Notes under the pieces: generated by a model
Database searches by the model: none
What the model was told of the DNA's origin: nothing
What the model saw: only the letters and a program-made list of their open reading frames with translations
Shown: positions 1 to 4,390 of the stretch, one piece after another
How the letters are laid out: every line of letters begins with the position of its first letter
How positions within the stretch are numbered: the first letter of the stretch is position 1
Source: Alphaproteobacteria bacterium
GTDB taxonomy: Bacteria > Pseudomonadota > Alphaproteobacteria > Rs-D84
Assembly (NCBI GenBank): GCA_017425725.1
Contig: JAFOXU010000002.1
Coordinates: 1 to 5,958 of the forward strand
Length of the DNA: 5,958 nucleotides
Direction of reading: 5' to 3'
Made by a program: the position numbers and the translations under genes

Positions 1-1
1 A

Positions 2-853
2 ACTAACGGTGCTTTAAAAGCACAAGGTGATGTTGTTGCTACAGGTGGAATAAGCGCTAAGTCAGTGGCTGTTAAGGGAAATTTAATAGCAAATTCTCCA
101 GCGAGTGCAGCACTTTATGCTATGGCAAGAGCAGCAGGAGGAGATTTTACAGCTACAGGCAATGTTAATGTAGGTGGAGTGCTAAAGGCAAATAAAATAA
201 CGGTTACTGGTGGCGATCTCACAGCTGGTAGCGTAAGTGCAACAAATGATGTTACTTTAGATAATGACAAAAAATTAACTTTGACATCTGGCAGCTCTAA
301 TGTTAGTGGTACATTAACAGCGGGCAAGGTTGCGTTGACAGGTACTAGCAATTTGACTGTAAATAATCTTAAAACTAATGATATTACAGTTGCTGGTGCA
401 AATAATATCAGCATAACCAACCTCACTGATGCTAGCGGTGCTGTTTGGGATGCTGCTAAGCAGGCGACATTTAATAGTAGCCTGGCTAGTCAGAAAAATT
501 ATGTTGATGGTGCTATATTCAAAAACGAATATAAAGCGACAGCTGTTTTTTCAGGTACAGGTGTAAGTATTACTAGTATCAAAAGTGGTTCGGAAGTACG
601 TGAACAGTCCAAGTCCTTGGTGGAAACTCAGATGGCGTCTATGGCGCTGACCAATGGTTCTGCTGATTTGGTGGCAGGTGCTGGTTATACTAATGCGGCA
701 CAGGCTGTTAAGGAAGCAAAGGAGTCCGGAAGTGCGGCTAGTGCCATGGTTCCGTATGCAGCAGCCAATTATGGCAGCTTGCGCCAGGAGTCCGGCTCTT
801 ATGTAGATCGGACTCGAACCGGCGACATTTGGTACCACAAACCAACGCTCTAA
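2..853 (+). CDS. Autotransporter-type adhesin fragment, both ends missing
   Basis: The frame is open from the window edge, so the start lies upstream; the GTG at 65 is an internal valine codon. About 270 residues of real protein are visible. Residues from the window edge to about position 420 form degenerate beta-strand repeats of roughly 20 residues (NVNVGGVLKANKITVTGG, then SGTLTAGKVALTGTSN, then NNLKTNDITVAGANN), typical of secreted beta-helical passenger domains. A linker follows (EVREQSKSLVETQMASMALT, then an Ala/Gly-rich part), then VPYAAANYGSLRQESGSYVD, which resembles the region just before or at the start of an autotransporter beta barrel (a G-S-x-R-x-x-(S/T)-G-S-x-VD pattern, recalled from family knowledge). 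No barrel follows. From about 809 the frame reads antisense tRNA-His (RTRTGDIWYHKPTL) and stops by chance at 851-853. Serine codons are mostly AGT/AGC (about 18 of 31 by hand count), unlike the operon downstream. Role as a surface adhesin is inferred; the broken 3' end is seen directly. Confidence 0.7.
   Translation, partial: TNGALKAQGDVVATGGISAKSVAVKGNLIANSPASAALYAMARAAGGDFTATGNVNVGGVLKANKITVTGGDLTAGSVSATNDVTLDNDKKLTLTSGSSNVSGTLTAGKVALTGTSNLTVNNLKTNDITVAGANNISITNLTDASGAVWDAAKQATFNSSLASQKNYVDGAIFKNEYKATAVFSGTGVSITSIKSGSEVREQSKSLVETQMASMALTNGSADLVAGAGYTNAAQAVKEAKESGSAASAMVPYAAANYGSLRQESGSYVDRTRTGDIWYHKPTL
806..821. repeat. 16-bp direct repeat, copy 1 (at broken tRNA-His)
   Basis: GATCGGACTCGAACCG occurs here and again at 897-912. 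The second copy is the T arm and base of the acceptor stem of tRNA-Ala. Here the bases from 809 onward belong to the tRNA-His T arm, while 806-808 (GAT) sit on the adhesin side of the junction. Most of the match is explained by the conserved T-loop sequence shared by tRNAs; the extra match beyond the T-stem is what makes it a possible crossover point. Confidence 0.6.
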
Positions 854-873
854 CCAACTGAGCTATATCCGCC
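809..873 (-). pseudogene. tRNA-His(GTG), 3' end missing
   Basis: Read on the minus strand from 873, this has an encoded G-1 before G1, as in canonical tRNA-His, T8-A9, a D stem GCTC/GAGC, an anticodon stem TTGGT/ACCAA, and a 7-base loop TTGTGGT with anticodon GTG (His). The T loop TTCGAGT and T-stem bases 49-53 GCCGG and 61-63 CCG are intact. From position 64 the match fails: 50-64 is C-A, and the next seven bases (CTACATA) cannot pair with the 5' acceptor strand GCGGATA, which would need TATCCGC. No C73 or CCA is present. The lost part is therefore positions 64-76, replaced by antisense adhesin sequence. As written it could not fold or be aminoacylated. It lies 13 bases downstream of tRNA-Ala and would share its transcript. 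Whether the break is biological or an assembly artefact cannot be told here. Confidence 0.85.
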
Positions 874-886
874 ATACTGAATTACG

Positions 887-962
887 TGGTGGAGCTGATC
901 GGACTCGAACCGACGACCCCTTGCATGCCATGCAAGTGCTCTACCAACTGAGCTACAACCCC
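887..962 (-). tRNA. tRNA-Ala(GGC)
   Basis: A complete 76-base cloverleaf on the minus strand. The acceptor stem GGGGTTG/CAGCTCC pairs throughout and contains the G3-U70 wobble pair, the main alanine identity element. The D stem is GCTC/GAGC, the anticodon stem CTTGC/GCAAG, and the loop ATGGCAT gives anticodon GGC, which reads GCC and GCT alanine codons. The T arm is GTCGG-TTCGAGT-CCGAT, the discriminator is A73, and CCA is encoded (887-889 on the plus strand). It is the first gene after the minus-strand promoter at 976-1004. Confidence 0.97.
897..912. repeat. 16-bp direct repeat, copy 2 (in tRNA-Ala T arm)
   Basis: This is identical to 806-821 and 91 bases away from it. Here it is a normal part of an intact tRNA gene: complement of G52 to C66, plus one flanking T-stem base. 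Confidence 0.6.
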
Positions 963-975
963 GGTGTGCTGACAT

Positions 976-1004
976 ATTTTATATTTCTTCTTGCCAAATG
1001 TCAA
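976..1004 (-). promoter_or_regulatory. Sigma-70 promoter for the tRNA-Ala/tRNA-His unit
   Basis: On the minus strand, a perfect -35 TTGACA (1004-999) is followed by a 17-base spacer and a -10 TAAAAT (981-976, 5 of 6 consensus). Transcription would start at about 969, some seven bases before the mature tRNA-Ala 5' end at 962. Such short leaders and strong promoters are usual for bacterial tRNA operons. The site overlaps the region upstream of frr on the other strand. Confidence 0.75.
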
Positions 1005-1018
1005 ATATATTTGCTAAT
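991..1018 (+). promoter_or_regulatory. Candidate promoter for the frr-bamA operon
   Basis: A -35-like TTGCCA (991-996, 5 of 6) is followed by a 16-base spacer and GCTAAT (1013-1018, 4 of 6). It would give a leader of about 20 bases before the frr start. The match is only moderate, but a promoter must lie in this divergent 83-base gap unless the operon has an internal one, because the preceding genes point the other way. It overlaps the tRNA promoter on the opposite strand. Confidence 0.4.
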
Positions 1019-1045
1019 CTTTTTACATACCTTAAGGAGATATAT

Positions 1046-1606
1046 ATGGATTATCAATTATTAAAATCAGAAGTTGAACAAAAAACAGCACAAACATTGG
1101 AGGTTTTAAAGGGCGAATACGCAGGTTTGCGCACGGGTCGTGCGTCTGTACATTTGTTGGATGCAATACGTGTGCCTGTTTATGGTTCTGAAATGCCAAT
1201 TAATCAGGTTGCAACGGTATCAACACCTGATAATCAGACATTATCTGTAACTGTTTGGGATATTACAAATGCGCCTGCTGTTGAAAAGGCGATTCGTGAT
1301 TCTGGATTGGGATTAAACCCAATGACCGCTGGCGGCGTTATTCGCCTGAATATGCCACCATTGACCGAAGAAAGACGTCGTGAATTGACCAAAGTTGCAG
1401 GCAAATATGCTGAAGAAGCCAAAATTTCAATGCGTAACATTCGTCAGGATGCAATGGGTAAGATTAAACGTGCGGTTACAGACAAAGAAATTTCCGAAGA
1501 CGATCAACGTAAATACGAGGATGACCTGCAAAAAGTTTTTGATAAACGTGGCACCGAAGTTGATGCAATGGCACGTGAAAAAGAAGCAGATATTATGGCC
1601 GTCTAA
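1046..1606 (+). CDS. frr: Ribosome recycling factor
   Basis: Ribosome recycling factor acts with EF-G in the cytoplasm to split the post-termination ribosome so the subunits can be reused. The 186-residue length matches the family (185 in E. coli). Visible signatures are LRTGRAS (28-34), AVEKAIRDSGLGLNP in the middle domain, PPLTEERRRELTK, MRNIRQDA (129-136, containing the conserved arginines at the tip of the three-helix bundle) and DKEISEDDQRKYEDDLQK near the C-terminus. I chose the ATG at 1046 because AAGGAGA at 1034-1040 is an excellent ribosome binding site and the length then fits. An in-frame ATG at 998 would add 16 residues, has no ribosome binding site and lies within promoter sequence. 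It is the first gene of the operon, 21 bases before uppS. The usual pyrH/tsf genes are not upstream. Confidence 0.97.
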   Translation: MDYQLLKSEVEQKTAQTLEVLKGEYAGLRTGRASVHLLDAIRVPVYGSEMPINQVATVSTPDNQTLSVTVWDITNAPAVEKAIRDSGLGLNPMTAGGVIRLNMPPLTEERRRELTKVAGKYAEEAKISMRNIRQDAMGKIKRAVTDKEISEDDQRKYEDDLQKVFDKRGTEVDAMAREKEADIMAV

Positions 1607-1627
1607 TCAGAAATTCGGGGAATACAT

Positions 1628-2383
1628 ATGTTTAAATTGTTCAAAAAGAAACAAGTTGTTGAAAATACAGGCAAAGTACCACAGCATATTGCTTTCATTT
1701 GTGATGGTAATCGCAGATGGGCGGAACAGCGTGGTCTGCCACCGTTGATGGGACATCAGGCTGGTATTACAAACTTTGAAAATTTGGTTGATTGGTACAT
1801 AAAACGTGGTGTTACAACGATAACTTTTTATGTGTTTTCAACAGAAAACTGGACACGTTCAACAGATGAAGTAAATTTCTTGATGGATTTGTTCTATACA
1901 GAAATGAAAAAGAACCTGAAAAATGCGCTGGAAAAAAATCTGCGTTATCGTGTTATCGGTTCTCGTGACAGGTTGCCAAAAAAATTGGCAAACATGTGTG
2001 ATAAACTAGAAGAACAATCTGCAGAAAACACTGCCGGAACGGTTGTGTTTGCATTGAATTATGGCGGACAGCAAGAAATTGTTGATGCGGTTAATGCAGC
2101 AATTGAAAATGGTGAACCTGTTACACGTGAATCTTTTGAAACATACCTGAATACAGGTGATTTGTTGCCGATTGATTTGATGGTACGTACCAGTAATGAA
2201 AGTCGTATATCAAACTTTTTGCTGTGGAAACTGGCATATGCAGAGTTATTGTTTATCCCAGAACATTGGCCAGAATTGGTAAAAAGCGAAAAGTTGTGGC
2301 AATTTACACTGGATGAATTTGCAAAACGTAATCGCAGATTTGGCGGTGGAAAAAAAGCAAACTATACAGGTAAAAAGAAATAA
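1628..2383 (+). CDS. uppS: Isoprenyl transferase (undecaprenyl diphosphate synthase)
   Basis: This cis-prenyltransferase adds isopentenyl diphosphate units to farnesyl diphosphate to make undecaprenyl diphosphate, the precursor of the lipid carrier for peptidoglycan and other envelope glycans. At 251 residues it has the family length. HIAFICDGNRRWA (20-32) carries the catalytic Asp26, the same number as in E. coli. FYVFSTENW is the conserved substrate-binding block, and E191-S-R193-I-S195-N-FLLW matches the C-terminal R-x-S-N motif that contacts diphosphate and Mg2+. Two usually conserved spots differ: the NYGGR block reads NYGGQ (Q148), and the RTGGE or RTSGE block reads RTSNE (S189-N190). 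Both are seen directly; their effect is unknown. A short GGGGA ribosome binding site (1617-1621) precedes the start. The gene ends in tandem stops TAATAA, 27 bases before cdsA. Confidence 0.96.
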   Translation: MFKLFKKKQVVENTGKVPQHIAFICDGNRRWAEQRGLPPLMGHQAGITNFENLVDWYIKRGVTTITFYVFSTENWTRSTDEVNFLMDLFYTEMKKNLKNALEKNLRYRVIGSRDRLPKKLANMCDKLEEQSAENTAGTVVFALNYGGQQEIVDAVNAAIENGEPVTRESFETYLNTGDLLPIDLMVRTSNESRISNFLLWKLAYAELLFIPEHWPELVKSEKLWQFTLDEFAKRNRRFGGGKKANYTGKKK

Positions 2384-2410
2384 TAAATATAAGCAAAGGA
2401 AGGAAGCATT

Positions 2411-3055
2411 ATGTCAAACACAAAACAACGTATTATTGCATCTGCGGTGATGGCATTGATTGCTGCGGGGGTTGTCGCATTACAATACTTTGGTATTCCT
2501 GCGGTAAAATATTTAGGAATTGTTATCGTATTGGCAATGATTATCGAATATATAAGATGTATTCGAAAAACAGATACTAAAATTTTGCGTCAAGGTTGGA
2601 TTACGTTTTTTGCATTTTTGGTATTGCTGTGTGCAATGCTGCCTGCAATTAATGCTGTTGGCGGCCGCCCATGGATTATATTGTTGCTGTTAATGATTAT
2701 TTGCAGTGCAGATATTGGCGCATGGTTCTTTGGTCGTTTAATTGGCGGTGATAAAATGTGGGAAAGATTATCCGCTGGTAAAACATGGGCTGGTCAAATT
2801 GCTGGTATTTTGTGCGGTACATTTGCAGGCGTTTTGTACGGCTTGTTGGGCGCAGATACATTTATGCCACAGTTAATGTGGATTGGTATCAGTGTTTCAT
2901 TATTGTCGCAATATGGCGATTTAACTGCCAGTTATATTAAACGCAAAATGGGTATCAAAGACTTTGGTACTATTTTGCCTGGTCATGGTGGTATCTTGGA
3001 CAGATTTGATGGTTGGATTTACGCATTACCAATTGTATGGTTGGTTATGTTGTAA
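2411..3055 (+). CDS. cdsA: Phosphatidate cytidylyltransferase (CDP-diglyceride synthase)
   Basis: This membrane enzyme makes CDP-diacylglycerol from CTP and phosphatidic acid, the branch point for bacterial phospholipids. The family signature is complete at residues 174-200: S-Y-I-K-R, then K-D-F-G, then PGHGG-x-x-DRFD. It is preceded by SQYGD (166-170), part of the metal and nucleotide site. DIGAWFFGR and SAGKTWAG (121-128) match the D-x-x-A-x-x-x-G-R and S-P-K-K-T-W-E-G blocks, with P-K replaced by A-G. About six hydrophobic helices are visible (near residues 8-25, 30-48, 60-80, 85-108, 128-148, 152-170). At 214 residues it is shorter than E. coli CdsA (285), mainly for lack of extra N-terminal helices, but the catalytic half is whole. 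A strong ribosome binding site AAAGGAAGGAAG lies at 2395-2406. The 31-base gap to rseP leaves no room for dxr. Confidence 0.95.
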   Translation: MSNTKQRIIASAVMALIAAGVVALQYFGIPAVKYLGIVIVLAMIIEYIRCIRKTDTKILRQGWITFFAFLVLLCAMLPAINAVGGRPWIILLLLMIICSADIGAWFFGRLIGGDKMWERLSAGKTWAGQIAGILCGTFAGVLYGLLGADTFMPQLMWIGISVSLLSQYGDLTASYIKRKMGIKDFGTILPGHGGILDRFDGWIYALPIVWLVML

Positions 3056-3086
3056 TTCGGTTTCATAAGGTAAAGGAAAAGTTCAC

Positions 3087-4151
3087 ATGAATATTTTGTT
3101 GGCTGTTATTGCATTGTTGATTGTTCTGGGAATTGTTGTTTTTGTTCATGAACTGGGGCATTTTTTGGCTGCACGTTGGGCAGGTGTTCGTGTTGATACT
3201 TTTTCAATTGGTTTTGGTCCTGCGATTGTAAAGTGGCATGATAAACGTGGCACACTGTGGAAGATTGCATGTCTGCCATTAGGTGGATATGTATCTATCT
3301 ATGGCCAAGAAGATATGTTCAATCGTAAAAAATTCGCAGATTTGCCAGACGAAAAAAAGCGTGGACATTATTTGTCTGCACCTGCATGGAAGCAATTTAT
3401 AATTATCGGTGCTGGGGTATTTATGAACTTTATTCTGGCATGGGTAATATATACATCGCTGTTTATGTTCCAACCACGTTTGGTTGGAAATTCACAATTG
3501 CCCGTTGTTGGTCAGGTTATTCAGGAATCTGTCGCATTTAATGCAGGCGTTCGTGCAGGGGATACAATCGTCAGAATTGATGACGAAAAGATATCAAATT
3601 GGGGGGATTTGATTTTGGCCAAAGAATTGGCCGCAAATCGTGATGCAAATGTTGTCATTGTTCGTGGTGAAAAGTTGGTGAATGTTAAACTGGCACCATC
3701 TGAAACATGGGGCATGATTGCAGACGGCAGCAGACGTGCCGATCCACAACGTCAGGGTTTGTTTCGTGCGCTGTACAGTGGTGCACGTAAAACATACTAT
3801 GAATCCAAGACTTTGGTTGTTGTATTAAAGCAAATTATCACAGGTGAACGTTCATCTAAACAGTTGGGGTCTTTTATCACAATTGCCCAGTATTCAGGTG
3901 CAGCAATGGCCGCAGGTTTCTTTACACTGCTTAGTTTGATTGCATTGTTATCTGTAAACCTGGGTGTGTTGAATTTATTGCCACTGCCTGTTTTAGATGG
4001 TGGATATCTGTTGATATTGATTATCGAGGGTATCACACGTCGTAAATTACAGGGACGTGGCATGGAAATTGCAATAATGATTGGCTGGTTGTTTATATTG
4101 GGATTATTCGTGCTGACGATGTGGAATGATTTGGCACGTGTGTTCAGTTAA
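3087..4151 (+). CDS. rseP: Site-2 intramembrane zinc metalloprotease RseP
   Basis: RseP (MmpA in Caulobacter) cuts substrates such as anti-sigma factors and leftover signal peptides within the inner membrane. Helix 1 (about 3-22) ends in the zinc-binding HELGH (21-25). WKQFIIIGAGVFMNFILAW begins at residue 101 and forms helix 2. One PDZ domain lies at about 139-205 (VVGQVIQESVAFNAGVRAGD start). The second zinc motif NLLPLPVLDGG has Asp304 in a helix at about 275-305, and a last helix lies near 327-346. At 354 residues it is shorter than E. coli RseP (450), which has two tandem PDZ domains; here only one is evident. Small departures from family blocks are AGP to GAGV in helix 2 and GPI to GSF in LGSFITIAQYSG. 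The ribosome binding site is AAAGGAAAA about nine bases before the ATG. The gene order cdsA-rseP-bamA supports the call. Confidence 0.96.
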   Translation: MNILLAVIALLIVLGIVVFVHELGHFLAARWAGVRVDTFSIGFGPAIVKWHDKRGTLWKIACLPLGGYVSIYGQEDMFNRKKFADLPDEKKRGHYLSAPAWKQFIIIGAGVFMNFILAWVIYTSLFMFQPRLVGNSQLPVVGQVIQESVAFNAGVRAGDTIVRIDDEKISNWGDLILAKELAANRDANVVIVRGEKLVNVKLAPSETWGMIADGSRRADPQRQGLFRALYSGARKTYYESKTLVVVLKQIITGERSSKQLGSFITIAQYSGAAMAAGFFTLLSLIALLSVNLGVLNLLPLPVLDGGYLLILIIEGITRRKLQGRGMEIAIMIGWLFILGLFVLTMWNDLARVFS

Positions 4152-4168
4152 GAAAAAAGGGTATTGTT

Positions 4169-4390
4169 ATGAAAATTATAAATGGTGTTCCAGGTGATTC
4201 TATTATGCATACCTTAACCAGGGCATGCGCCGTTTCTCGTATGGAATATAAACCTGTTTTATTGGAAATAAACGATGTAATGATATTGGTTGCTGAAAAT
4301 GCAAATCGTGATCAGATATATCAGGAATATCAAGAAAAATTAAATTTTAAATTTGAAATTGAAAAATTAAAAAGACAAAGACAACAATGA
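4169..4390 (+). CDS. Small protein of unknown function between rseP and bamA
   Basis: I do not recognise a named family. The 73-residue product has no signal peptide or membrane helix and should be cytoplasmic. The N-terminal two thirds read as a small folded unit: NGVPGDSI, a helix-like LTRACAVSRM, then KPVLLEINDVMILVAENA, which looks like two short beta strands with a turn, then a helix DQIYQEYQEKL. The tail is a charged, Lys/Glu/Gln-rich helix (FEIEKLKRQRQQ), possibly coiled coil. An AAGGG ribosome binding site at 4157-4161 sits seven bases before the ATG, and the start is 17 bases after the rseP stop. Its stop overlaps the bamA start (ATGA at 4387-4390), so the two are probably translationally coupled. 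Base composition and Lys codon choice resemble the neighbours, which supports a real gene. The overall pattern recalls short GDSI-...-KPV-type hypothetical proteins, but that memory is weak. Confidence 0.8.
   Translation: MKIINGVPGDSIMHTLTRACAVSRMEYKPVLLEINDVMILVAENANRDQIYQEYQEKLNFKFEIEKLKRQRQQ
4387..4390 (+). promoter_or_regulatory. ATGA stop/start overlap coupling the small gene to bamA
   Basis: The stop TGA of the 73-residue gene (4388-4390) lies within the start ATG of bamA (4387-4389). The 20 bases before the bamA start (AAAAGACAAAGACAACA region) have no GGAGG-like element, unlike the other genes of the operon. Re-initiation by ribosomes finishing the small gene is the likely mode of translation. 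The overlap is seen directly; the coupling is inference. Confidence 0.6.

Noticed and set aside
2..420. DNA-level tandem repeat or CRISPR-like array in the adhesin
   Set aside because: The periodicity is only at protein level and degenerate; no identical spaced DNA units are seen.
115..838. Minus-strand reading frames across the adhesin
   Set aside because: They are antisense to a clear repetitive adhesin frame, show no domain, have no ribosome binding site and mirror its codon pattern.
809..853. C-terminal residues of the adhesin frame as real protein
   Set aside because: These bases are the antisense of a recognisable tRNA-His, so the last 15 residues and the stop are accidental.
921..935. 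Perfect inverted repeat TTGCATGCCATGCAA as an operator or terminator
   Set aside because: It is the anticodon stem and loop of tRNA-Ala.
998..1045. Upstream ATG extending frr by 16 residues
   Set aside because: It has no ribosome binding site and lies within the promoter region. The ATG at 1046 has AAGGAGA at the right distance and gives the usual family length.
1395..1748. Plus-strand frame spanning the frr/uppS boundary
   Set aside because: It lies in another frame of two well-supported genes, and its product is Lys/Cys-rich with no family resemblance.
3279..4063. Minus-strand frames inside rseP
   Set aside because: They are shadows of rseP, whose HELGH, PDZ and LDG motifs are all in the plus frame.
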